Source: Flavobacteriales bacterium (lineage in GTDB: Bacteria > Bacteroidota > Bacteroidia > Flavobacteriales > BACL11). From it: 6,596 bases of DNA. The translations under genes were made by a program, and so were the position numbers. The notes under the pieces are model-generated. The model saw nothing but the letters and a program-made list of their open reading frames with translations. It did not search any database and was not told the DNA's origin. The DNA lies in NCBI GenBank assembly GCA_018664745.1, contig JABJNS010000149.1:1-6596 (forward strand), in the 5' to 3' direction. Shown piece by piece: positions 1-6,019 of this stretch (positions within the stretch are counted from its first letter, which is position 1; every line of letters starts with the position of its first letter).

Positions 1-75
1 CCAGTCTTGAGCAAAAGATACTGTTGTCATTAATCCCATTGCTAAGACTAATATGTTACGTAAATTTTTTTTCAT
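1..75 (-). CDS. Secreted protein of unknown function, N-terminal fragment (cut by window edge)
   Basis: Only the first 25 codons are in the window; the frame stays open to base 1. The peptide begins MKKNLRN, continues with a hydrophobic stretch (ILVLAMGLMTTV) and ends SFAQDW. This is a classic Sec signal peptide with a probable signal peptidase I cut after SFA, leaving Gln at the mature N-terminus, as is common in Bacteroidota. There is no lipobox Cys, so a periplasmic or outer-membrane protein is more likely than a lipoprotein. The ATG at 75 is chosen because it starts the basic n-region and sits about 23 nt downstream of the expected transcription start of a good -7 box. A run of 12 A ends in the A of the ATG. 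It is separated by 206 bp from the upstream ABC permease gene and probably has its own promoter. The mature product cannot be identified from what is visible. Confidence 0.7.
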   Translation of the reverse strand, partial: MKKNLRNILVLAMGLMTTVSFAQDW

Positions 76-102
76 TTTTTTTTTTTATGATTAATACGGT
101 GG

Positions 103-110
103 CAAAGATA
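103..110 (-). promoter_or_regulatory. Bacteroidota-type -7 promoter element for the gene at 1-75
   Basis: Read on the minus strand, this is TATCTTTG, a perfect match to the Bacteroidota primary sigma factor -7 consensus TAnnTTTG, followed by CCACCG as often seen in this phylum. It lies 27 nt upstream of the ATG at 75, so transcription would start near 97-99 with a leader of roughly 23 nt. No clean -33 TTTG is present at the usual 19-23 bp spacing; the nearest similar tract is TTTC at 133-136. This may mean a need for an activator. Confidence 0.6.
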
Positions 111-116
111 AACCTC

Positions 117-161
117 TTTAACAATTAACACCGAAAAAAACTGCATCTTTTTAACAATTAA
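117..161. repeat. Direct repeat of a 12-bp TTAACAA-type motif upstream of the -7 box
   Basis: The 12-mer TTTAACAATTAA occurs at 117-128 and again, identical, at 150-161, with a 33-bp start-to-start distance (about three helical turns). Each copy is itself nearly palindromic (TTAA, three bases, TTAA). A further TTAACAA core lies in the opposite orientation at 205-211. The copies sit just upstream of the -7 box at 103-110. This is compatible with paired operator or activator sites, but the region is very AT-rich and chance similarity is possible. Confidence 0.4.
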
Positions 162-281
162 ATGTTGGTATTACACGTAAACTACTGTTTTATAGTAATA
201 TAAGTTGTTAATTATTTACTAAAATATAGATGATATTTTTTTAAAAAGACTAAAATGAGTGGAAATATCGATATAATCTTG

Positions 282-1547
282 CTATTCTTTGTAAGATAGC
301 CACTTCCACAGCTCTTTGTAGCTAGTTTTTTTTCCATACATCAGTATTCCTGTTCGGTAAATTCTACCTGCAAACCATGTGGTTAATATAAATGAAGAAA
401 TTAATATCCCAACTGAAAGGGCTAGTTCCCAATTTGCTACTCCAAAAGGCAAACGCACCATCATAATAACTGGAGAGGTAAAAGGAATTATACTCATCCA
501 GAAAGCCAATGTGCCGTCAGGATTTTCCATTATAGGTTGTATCAGTATAAAGGAAAGAATAAGAGGTATAGTAATAGGCAATACAAATTGTTGGGTATCA
601 GCCTCAGCATCTACAGCCGAACCTACTGCAGCAAATAAAGAACTGTACATAAGGTATCCTGCCAAAAAGTAAAAAAGGAAGGATACGAATATCTGTATAA
701 GATTAATCCCTCCGGTTAAGCTACTTATCTCACTTAGTAGTACAGATTGTTGTGCAGCATTTAGTTCAGTAGTCATGCTACTTGCATCCATAAACAGAAG
801 CTCTGCAATAGTAGCAATAGCAAAGGTAAGGAGTATCCAAAGTACAAATTGAGTAAGTCCAACTAGTGCAACTCCTAGTATTTTTCCCATCATTAATTGA
901 AATGGTTTTACTGAGGAAATGATAACCTCCACAATACGGCTTGTTTTTTCTTCAATAACCCCACGCATTACCATAGTACCATACATAAAGATGAACATAT
1001 ATATAAGGATACCGCAAATAAATCCAATCCCCATACTTGCTTCTGCTTGTGAGTTGGTAGTGTTTCCGTCTTCTGAAATTATTTTGGTTGTAATGTTTAC
1101 TGTGCTTTCTGCACTCTCTAATATAGTAAGATCAATGCCAGCAGCTTTTAATTTTTGGTGTTCAATAATTTTCTCTAACTGGTTTTCAATTCCATTACTT
1201 ACGGATAAGCTAATTTGCTGATTGGAATAAAGCGTGAAATTATTTTCTTCTATATGTAGTAGTGCATAATAGTTGCTTTCTGTAAAACCTTCTTTTAGGA
1301 GAGTAGCCTTTTCTTGTGGGATTTTAGAAAAATGTAAAAATTCAGTATCTTCTAGTTGATTCGTAAATTCAAAACCATCCTCTTCAATAGCGATATTCCT
1401 TAGTTCTTGGCTTTCCTCTGCCAAATAAGTTGGAACTATCAAAAGAGCCGCCATAAGTAAAGGCCCAACAATTGTCATTACAATGAATGCTTTTTTTCGT
1501 ACCCTTACTAGGTACTCTCTTTTTATGATGAGCCAAATTTTATGCAT
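282..1547 (-). CDS. ABC-2 type transporter permease (NatB/YhaP-like)
   Basis: This 421-residue protein is the membrane half of an ABC exporter. The first transmembrane helix lies near residues 21-43. A polar extracytoplasmic domain of about 130 residues follows (44-170), then a cluster of about six helices near 172-195, 222-250, 283-309, 320-338, 347-366 and 374-396. After helix 2 comes EEKTSRIVEVIISS (199-212), the conserved cytoplasmic motif of NatB/ABC2_membrane_3 permeases. The C-terminus is a short basic cytoplasmic tail. Its ATG overlaps the end of the ATPase gene by 8 nt (ATGCATAA), which suggests translational coupling and makes the two genes a transporter pair. The substrate is unknown: family members have been linked to sodium efflux or drug and peptide export, but nothing here decides. 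It is the last gene of the cluster. Confidence 0.85.
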   Translation of the reverse strand: MHKIWLIIKREYLVRVRKKAFIVMTIVGPLLMAALLIVPTYLAEESQELRNIAIEEDGFEFTNQLEDTEFLHFSKIPQEKATLLKEGFTESNYYALLHIEENNFTLYSNQQISLSVSNGIENQLEKIIEHQKLKAAGIDLTILESAESTVNITTKIISEDGNTTNSQAEASMGIGFICGILIYMFIFMYGTMVMRGVIEEKTSRIVEVIISSVKPFQLMMGKILGVALVGLTQFVLWILLTFAIATIAELLFMDASSMTTELNAAQQSVLLSEISSLTGGINLIQIFVSFLFYFLAGYLMYSSLFAAVGSAVDAEADTQQFVLPITIPLILSFILIQPIMENPDGTLAFWMSIIPFTSPVIMMVRLPFGVANWELALSVGILISSFILTTWFAGRIYRTGILMYGKKTSYKELWKWLSYKE

Positions 1548-2436
1548 TGTTTACCGCTTTTATAAAGATTTCTTCCATACTAGGAATTTCCTTTTTAAAG
1601 GAGATGATTTCCATTGCTGCCACAATGCTCTGCAAAGCTTCTTGTTGTGTTTTCCCTTCTTTTAAAAGAATCCTAAAGGTAGTGTCCTTTTTACTTATGA
1701 TAGAAAAATAATCGTTTTCACTTAATTCCTTATTTGCTGTAATTACTTCATAGGAATTATTGGTAAATTTCTTTTTTATTTCATCAATTGGTCCTTCAAG
1801 TACAGTTTGTGATTTATTGATGAGTGCAATATGATCACAAATTTCTTCCACTGATTCCATTCTATGAGTGGAGAAAATAATAGTTGTCCCATTTTCGCTT
1901 AATTCTAAAATTTCCTTTCGGATGATGGCCGCATTTATAGGGTCAAACCCACTGAAAGGTTCGTCAAAAATAAGCAGTTTTGGTTCATGGATTACCGTTA
2001 CTACAAATTGAATCTTTTGTGCCATTCCTTTGCTGAGCTCTTCTACTTTTTTACTCCACCAACTAAGAATATCTAGTTTTTCAAACCAAAATTTTAGTTT
2101 TGCTAAGGCATCAGTATAGGACATTCCTTTTAGTTGGGCTAGGTAAAGTGCCTGTTCTCCTACCTTCATTTTTTTGTAGAGCCCTCTTTCTTCAGGTAAA
2201 TAACCAATTTCAGAAATATGATGTTTCTCTAAAGGAACTCCATCAAAAATTAAACTACCACTATCAGGGGCTGTAATTTGATTAATGATACGCATGAGGG
2301 TAGTTTTACCTGCCCCATTTGGGCCTAATAATCCGTAAATACTCCCTTTGGGAACTGATATACTTACCTTGTTAAGAGCAGTATAATCTCCATATTGTTT
2401 AACAACATCTTTTGCTATGAATATGGGCTCTTTCAT
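1540..2436 (-). CDS. ABC transporter ATP-binding protein with C-terminal DUF4162-like domain
   Basis: This is the 298-residue nucleotide-binding subunit partnering the downstream permease. Counting from the ATG at 2436, Walker A is GPNGAGKTT (38-46), the signature is the divergent LSKGM (134-138), Walker B is LLIFDEP (154-160) with catalytic Glu159, and the switch His is His191 in STHRM. The Q-loop position reads GYLPEERGLY, with Glu82 where most ABC proteins have Gln; I recall this as typical of the NatA/YhaQ-like group. After about residue 217 the chain carries a small alpha/beta region resembling DUF4162. An in-frame TTG at 2445 would add three residues and overlap dnaJ by 8 nt. I prefer the ATG, which follows the dnaJ TAA by one base and gives the usual family N-terminus. 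The transported substrate is not evident. Confidence 0.87.
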   Translation of the reverse strand: MKEPIFIAKDVVKQYGDYTALNKVSISVPKGSIYGLLGPNGAGKTTLMRIINQITAPDSGSLIFDGVPLEKHHISEIGYLPEERGLYKKMKVGEQALYLAQLKGMSYTDALAKLKFWFEKLDILSWWSKKVEELSKGMAQKIQFVVTVIHEPKLLIFDEPFSGFDPINAAIIRKEILELSENGTTIIFSTHRMESVEEICDHIALINKSQTVLEGPIDEIKKKFTNNSYEVITANKELSENDYFSIISKKDTTFRILLKEGKTQQEALQSIVAAMEIISFKKEIPSMEEIFIKAVNNA

Positions 2437-2437
2437 T

Positions 2438-3565
2438 TTACCCAAACATTTCTTTTACTCTATCAAAAAATGATTTGTCATTTCCTGTAGGGTTAGGGGT
2501 AAAGGTTTCTGACTTTTTACTTGCTTCAAAAAATTGCTTTTCTTCCTTAGTTAAATTTTGAGGAGTCCAAACATTAATATGGATAAGTAAATCACCAGTT
2601 CCATAACTATTTACTGAAGGTAATCCTTTCCCTTTTAACCTTAATATTTTACCACTTTGTATTCCTTCTTCTAGTTTTATTTTTACTTTTCCTGTAACAG
2701 TTGGAATTTCAGTATTTGTACCTAGAGCTGCATCAGCAAAACTAATATAATGGTCAAAGTGTAAATTTTGTCCATCACGAATCAAAGATTCATGTTCTTC
2801 AACAGCAATAAGGACAATTAGATCTCCATTGATGCCGTCCATAGGAGCGGCATTTCCTTTTCCACTTACTTTTAACTGCATCCCATCTTCAACTCCAGCA
2901 GGAATAGTAATTTTTACAGTTTCACTTTCTTTTAACATTCCATTCGCATCCGTTCCTGATGGGCGGTGGTCAATGCTTTTTCCATTTCCGTTACAATGTG
3001 GGCAAGGACTAGAAGTTTGCATTTGTCCTAAAATAGTATTGCTGATACGAGTAACTTGTCCGCTACCATGACAGGTGTTACAAGTATTATAAGTTACGCC
3101 TTCAGCATTTACCAATCGGCTTACTTTTATTTTTTTATCTACTCCCTCTGCTACTTCTTGTAGGTTTAAAGATAAACGAATTCTTAGGTTAGTTCCTTTA
3201 GTTACTCTTCTACCTCTACCTCTGCCACCACCTCCAAAGCCACCAAAACCTCCGCCTCCACCGCCAAAGATGTCGCCAAATTGGCTGAAGATATCGTCCA
3301 TATTCATTCCGCCACCTCCAAAACCTCCTCCGGCAGCTCCACCCATTCCTGCATGACCATATTGGTCGTATCTTTGTTTCTTTTCAGGAGAGCTTAATAC
3401 ATCATAAGCTTCAGCAGCTTCTTTAAAGCTTTCTTCAGCAGCAGGATTGTCAGGGTTTTTATCAGGATGATATTTAACCGCTAACTTTCTGTATGCTTTT
3501 TTGATTTCTTTGGTATCAGCATTTTTGCTAACGCCTAATGTTTCGTAATAATCTCTTTTAGACAT
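2438..3565 (-). CDS. dnaJ: Chaperone protein DnaJ (Hsp40) with a single zinc centre
   Basis: This 375-residue type I Hsp40 delivers unfolded clients to DnaK and stimulates its ATPase in the cytoplasm. The J-domain (about 4-70) has the essential HPD at 33-35. A Gly/Phe-rich linker follows (about 71-118) with DIFSQFGDIFGG. The zinc-finger region has only two CxxCxGxG repeats, CNTCHGSG (162-169) and CPHCNGNG (188-195), where the E. coli protein has four. By alignment to E. coli these are repeats II and III, which together form zinc centre 2, so centre 1 (I plus IV) is absent. Two C-terminal substrate-binding domains fill about 214-335, with GDLLIHINVWTP near the end, and the tail SFFDRVKEMFG matches Bacteroidota DnaJs. 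It starts 3 nt after grpE and its stop is 1 nt before the ABC ATPase ATG. Overall length is normal; there is no frameshift. Confidence 0.96.
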   Translation of the reverse strand: MSKRDYYETLGVSKNADTKEIKKAYRKLAVKYHPDKNPDNPAAEESFKEAAEAYDVLSSPEKKQRYDQYGHAGMGGAAGGGFGGGGMNMDDIFSQFGDIFGGGGGGFGGFGGGGRGRGRRVTKGTNLRIRLSLNLQEVAEGVDKKIKVSRLVNAEGVTYNTCNTCHGSGQVTRISNTILGQMQTSSPCPHCNGNGKSIDHRPSGTDANGMLKESETVKITIPAGVEDGMQLKVSGKGNAAPMDGINGDLIVLIAVEEHESLIRDGQNLHFDHYISFADAALGTNTEIPTVTGKVKIKLEEGIQSGKILRLKGKGLPSVNSYGTGDLLIHINVWTPQNLTKEEKQFFEASKKSETFTPNPTGNDKSFFDRVKEMFG

Positions 3566-3568
3566 AGT

Positions 3569-4126
3569 TTATTCTTTATTTCCTACAACAACTTTTGCAT
3601 AACGCAACACTTTACCCCCTAGTAAGTACCCTTTTTCAATGGTATCAATAATTTTTCCTTTTAGCTCATCAGATGGGGCAGGAATATTTGTTATTGCTTC
3701 ATGAAAGTCAGTATCTAACTCTTTCCCGTTAGGATCTTCAATTTCTTTTAATCCTTTTTTCTCTAACTCAGCTTTCAGTTGCTTGTAGATAAGAACGGGT
3801 CCATCCTCATCAGTATAATTATTTGCTTTTATGGAACGCTCAAAATTATCCAAAATTGGCAGTAAAATAGTCATTATGTCCTTATTGGCAGTAGTAAAAA
3901 GTTCTATTCTTTCTTTTGCATTTCTTCTTCTGAAGTTTTCAAATTCAGCAAATAGGCGTAAATTCTTATCTTTTTCAACTGCTAATTGTTCTTCCAAAGT
4001 AGGAGGTGTTTTAACTTCTTCCTCTATTACTTCCTCAGGTGAGGTTTTTGTTTCTTCAGCCATTACCTCTTCAGAATTAATTGCTTTTTCAGCAATATCT
4101 TGCTCTTCTTTTTTTTTCTTACTCAT
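3569..4126 (-). CDS. grpE: Nucleotide exchange factor GrpE
   Basis: GrpE releases ADP from DnaK and so drives the Hsp70 cycle in the cytoplasm. This 185-residue protein has a charged, Glu/Lys-rich disordered N-terminus (about 1-45), then the long coiled-coil helix with the hallmark AEFENFRRR (60-68). LLPILDNFERS (88-98) follows, then the beta-domain with DFHEAI (140-145) and the C-terminal signature GYLLGGKVLRYAKVVV (166-181). Length is typical. The ATG at 4126 opens the cluster grpE-dnaJ-ABC pair and lies 71 nt after the preceding gene, a gap that probably holds a promoter. A 9-A run covers the Lys codons 4-6, near the start. dnaK is not in the window, as is common in Bacteroidota. Confidence 0.96.
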   Translation of the reverse strand: MSKKKKEEQDIAEKAINSEEVMAEETKTSPEEVIEEEVKTPPTLEEQLAVEKDKNLRLFAEFENFRRRNAKERIELFTTANKDIMTILLPILDNFERSIKANNYTDEDGPVLIYKQLKAELEKKGLKEIEDPNGKELDTDFHEAITNIPAPSDELKGKIIDTIEKGYLLGGKVLRYAKVVVGNKE

Positions 4127-4138
4127 TGTATATTTATT

Positions 4139-4159
4139 TTACACTAATATATAGTGCAA
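4139..4159. promoter_or_regulatory. 21-bp imperfect palindrome upstream of grpE, possible operator
   Basis: On the minus strand the arms are TTGCACTA and TAGTGTAA around a TATAT centre: 8-bp arms with a single G-T mismatch. It ends 12 nt before the grpE ATG. It is not a CIRCE element (TTAGCACTC, 9 nt, GAGTGCTAA), although the GCACT/AGTG cores look alike. No T-run follows, so it is a poor candidate for an intrinsic terminator. A protein-binding operator or a leader hairpin fits best; this is inference. Confidence 0.4.
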
Positions 4160-4172
4160 GTATTTTGCCAAA
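4142..4172 (-). promoter_or_regulatory. Weak candidate promoter for grpE-dnaJ-ABC cluster
   Basis: On the minus strand TTTG (4172-4169) is followed after 19 bp by TATTAGTG (4149-4142). This resembles the Bacteroidota -33 TTTG and -7 TAnnTTTG pair, with two mismatches in the -7 box. The -7 box would fall inside the palindrome at 4139-4159, and the leader would be only about 10 nt. The 71-nt gap, the largest between genes from 282 to the right edge, makes some promoter here plausible, but the match is weak. Confidence 0.25.
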
Positions 4173-4197
4173 GGGATAAAGAGGACAATCTGTCAGT

Positions 4198-4707
4198 TTA
4201 TTTTTTCTGATCCTCTAAGAATCGGTGGAGTGCCGCACCTTTTAGGTTGTGTGCAATTATGATTCCATTTCCATCAATGAGTACATTGCTAGGAATAGAG
4301 CGAATACCGTATTTGTTAGATCCTTCTGACTGCCAACCTCCTAAGTCAGATACATGGTATTCCCAGAAAAGTTGGTCTTTATTGATTGCTTTTACCCATG
4401 CTTTATTGCTTTTGTCAAGGGATAAACTAAATACTTCAAATCCTTTCCCGTTTTTGAATTTAGCTTTTGTGTATTTCCTATATGCATCAACTATATTCGG
4501 ATTTTCTTTACGGCATGGTCCGCACCAGCTTGCCCAAAAATCAATCAAAACTAGTTTTCCTTTAAGTTCAGATAATTTAAGCTCATTTCCAGTAGGATTA
4601 TTATAAGCTAATTCAGGAGCAATATCTCCAATTTTTAATCCTATTTCTTGTGCTGTTGCAAAATTGAATGCTACTGCTATAAGTAATGTTGAGAATATTT
4701 TTTTCAT
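4198..4707 (-). CDS. Exported TlpA/thioredoxin-like thiol:disulfide oxidoreductase
   Basis: This 169-residue protein begins with MKKIFSTLLIAVAFNFATA, a Sec signal peptide with probable cleavage before QEI; there is no lipobox Cys. The mature part is one thioredoxin fold of the TlpA/AhpC-TSA type: GDIAPELAY (27-35), LKGKLVLIDFWASWCGPC with active-site Cys62 and Cys65, the extra TlpA-type insertion around 81-135, and the cis-Pro at Pro139 in SIPSN. A periplasmic role in reducing or exchanging disulfides is therefore likely; the client protein is unknown. Cytochrome c maturation is one known TlpA/ResA role, but no cytochrome genes are present. Its ATG lies 2 nt after the murA stop, so it is almost certainly co-transcribed and perhaps translationally coupled with murA. 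A 71-nt gap separates it from grpE. Confidence 0.88.
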   Translation of the reverse strand: MKKIFSTLLIAVAFNFATAQEIGLKIGDIAPELAYNNPTGNELKLSELKGKLVLIDFWASWCGPCRKENPNIVDAYRKYTKAKFKNGKGFEVFSLSLDKSNKAWVKAINKDQLFWEYHVSDLGGWQSEGSNKYGIRSIPSNVLIDGNGIIIAHNLKGAALHRFLEDQKK

Positions 4708-4709
4708 TT

Positions 4710-6014
4710 TTAGTCTATTCTTGTGATTTGCGCTCCAATTGCATTTAATCTAGTATCAATGTTTTGGTAACCTCTGTCAATTTGTTCAATATTATGTATC
4801 GTGCTTTCTCCATCAGCAGCAAGGGCAGCTAAAAGTAAAGAAACACCTGCACGAATATCAGGAGAGGTCATTGTTGTTGCTTTGAACTGCATGTGGTTTT
4901 GTCCAATAACTGTTGCTCTGTGCGGGTCGCATAAAATAATTTGAGCCCCCATATCAATAAGCTTATCAACAAAGAACAGGCGAGATTCAAACATCTTTTG
5001 ATGAATAAGAACAGAACCTTTTGCTTGGGATGCAACCACTAAAACAATACTTAGTAAATCAGGAGTAAATCCTGGCCATGGAGCATCAGAAATAGTTAGA
5101 ATTGAACCGTCAATAAAGGATTGTATTTCATAACTTTCTTGTGCAGGAATATAAATATCATCTCCTTGGCGTTCCATTTTAATCCCCAATTTTGAAAATA
5201 CGGAAGGGATGACACCAAGCTCATCATAAGCTACATTTTTAATAGTAATTTCTGATTTAGTGATTGCTGCTAGTCCAATAAAAGAACCAATCTCAATCAT
5301 ATCAGGTAGGATTCTATGCGTACAGCATCCTAAATATTCAACTCCTTCAATGTGTAAAAGGTTAGAGCCAACACCAGTAATTTTTGCCCCCATGGAGTTT
5401 AGCATCTTGCAGAGTTGTTGTAGATAAGGTTCGCAAGCTGCATTGTAAATGCTTGTTTTCCCTTTTGCCATTACGGCTGTCATTACAATATTTGCTGTTC
5501 CTGTAACAGAGGCTTCATCAAGCAGCATATCAGTTCCTTTTAACTGTTCAGCAGTAACTCGGTAGAACTCTTCTTTACTGTCATAAATAAACTTTGCACC
5601 TAAATTTTCAAATCCTATAAAGTGAGTGTCTAGCCTTCTTCTTCCAATTTTATCTCCTCCTGGCCTTGGAATGTATCCTTTTCCATAACGGGCTAACAAA
5701 GGCCCAACAATCATGATTGAACCTCTTATTCGGCTACTTTTTGCTTTGTAATCATCTGATGATAAATAGTCAATATCAACATTGGCAGCCTTAAAGCTAT
5801 AAGTTGATTCATCAATTTGTTTTACTTCAACATTTAAATCACGCAAAAGGTCAATAAGAATATTTACATCACGGATGTTGGGTACATTTTCCATGATCAC
5901 CTCTTCAGGAGTAAGCAGTACGGCACAAAGTACTTGTAGCGCTTCATTTTTTGCTCCTTGTGGGTGTAAATCCCCTTTAAGTTTTATTCCTCCTTTTACC
6001 TTAAATGTAGCCAT
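4710..6014 (-). CDS. murA: UDP-N-acetylglucosamine 1-carboxyvinyltransferase, Asp-type active site
   Basis: MurA transfers enolpyruvate from phosphoenolpyruvate to UDP-GlcNAc in the cytoplasm, the first committed step of peptidoglycan synthesis. The 434-residue length is close to the usual 420-435. Visible landmarks are the substrate-binding Lys22-Asn23 in GAKNEAL, the mobile loop PRPGGDKIGRRRLDTHF (116-132), PWPGFTPDLLS with the general-base Asp319 (Asp305 in E. coli), SPDIRAG with Arg388, and DRGY with Arg414. The loop residue that is Cys115 in E. coli is Asp121 here. Asp-type MurA enzymes, known from Mycobacterium, Chlamydia and Borrelia, are active but not alkylated by fosfomycin, so intrinsic resistance of this target is predicted. 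The gene starts 5 nt after the DUF4290 gene and ends 2 nt before the TlpA-like gene, indicating one operon. Confidence 0.96.
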   Translation of the reverse strand: MATFKVKGGIKLKGDLHPQGAKNEALQVLCAVLLTPEEVIMENVPNIRDVNILIDLLRDLNVEVKQIDESTYSFKAANVDIDYLSSDDYKAKSSRIRGSIMIVGPLLARYGKGYIPRPGGDKIGRRRLDTHFIGFENLGAKFIYDSKEEFYRVTAEQLKGTDMLLDEASVTGTANIVMTAVMAKGKTSIYNAACEPYLQQLCKMLNSMGAKITGVGSNLLHIEGVEYLGCCTHRILPDMIEIGSFIGLAAITKSEITIKNVAYDELGVIPSVFSKLGIKMERQGDDIYIPAQESYEIQSFIDGSILTISDAPWPGFTPDLLSIVLVVASQAKGSVLIHQKMFESRLFFVDKLIDMGAQIILCDPHRATVIGQNHMQFKATTMTSPDIRAGVSLLLAALAADGESTIHNIEQIDRGYQNIDTRLNAIGAQITRID

Positions 6015-6019
6015 CTATT

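Larger units (their letters stand above)
76..281. other. AT-rich intergenic spacer between ABC permease and secreted-protein gene
   Basis: These 206 bp contain no credible coding region. They hold the -7 box at 103-110, the direct repeats at 117-161, an all-A/T inverted repeat (arms 221-227 and 233-239, 5-nt loop) and a 10-bp palindrome at 265-274. No GC-rich hairpin followed by a T-run is visible on the minus strand, so the end of the upstream operon lacks a recognisable intrinsic terminator. Confidence 0.6.

Noticed and set aside
221..239. All-A/T inverted repeat (7-bp arms, 5-nt loop) as operon terminator
   Set aside because: The stem has no GC pairs and no T-run follows; such repeats are common by chance in AT-rich spacers.
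265..274. Perfect 10-bp palindrome ATATCGATAT
   Set aside because: It is a single short AT-rich palindrome just beyond a gene end with no partner site or promoter nearby; chance is sufficient.
255..299. Plus-strand 14-codon open frame (ATG at 255, TAG at 297-299)
   Set aside because: It is very short, overlaps the permease 3' end, and has no promoter or homology signal; it is expected by chance.
281..300. Hairpin GCTAT/ATAGC over the permease stop codon, as terminator
   Set aside because: The stem is only 5 bp with a 10-nt loop and no T-run follows on the minus strand.
2437..2445. TTG start for the ABC ATPase, giving three extra residues (M-G-K) and an 8-nt overlap with dnaJ
   Set aside because: An in-frame ATG at 2436 lies one base after the dnaJ stop and gives the usual family N-terminus; nothing favours the rarer TTG.
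3220..3350. Dense CC-rich triplet pattern as a nucleotide repeat array
   Set aside because: It is explained by the Gly-rich codons of the DnaJ Gly/Phe linker.
4109..4117. A9 tract in grpE codons 4-6 as a phase-variation switch
   Set aside because: It simply encodes a Lys run in a disordered N-terminus, and switching off grpE would be harmful; no supporting context.
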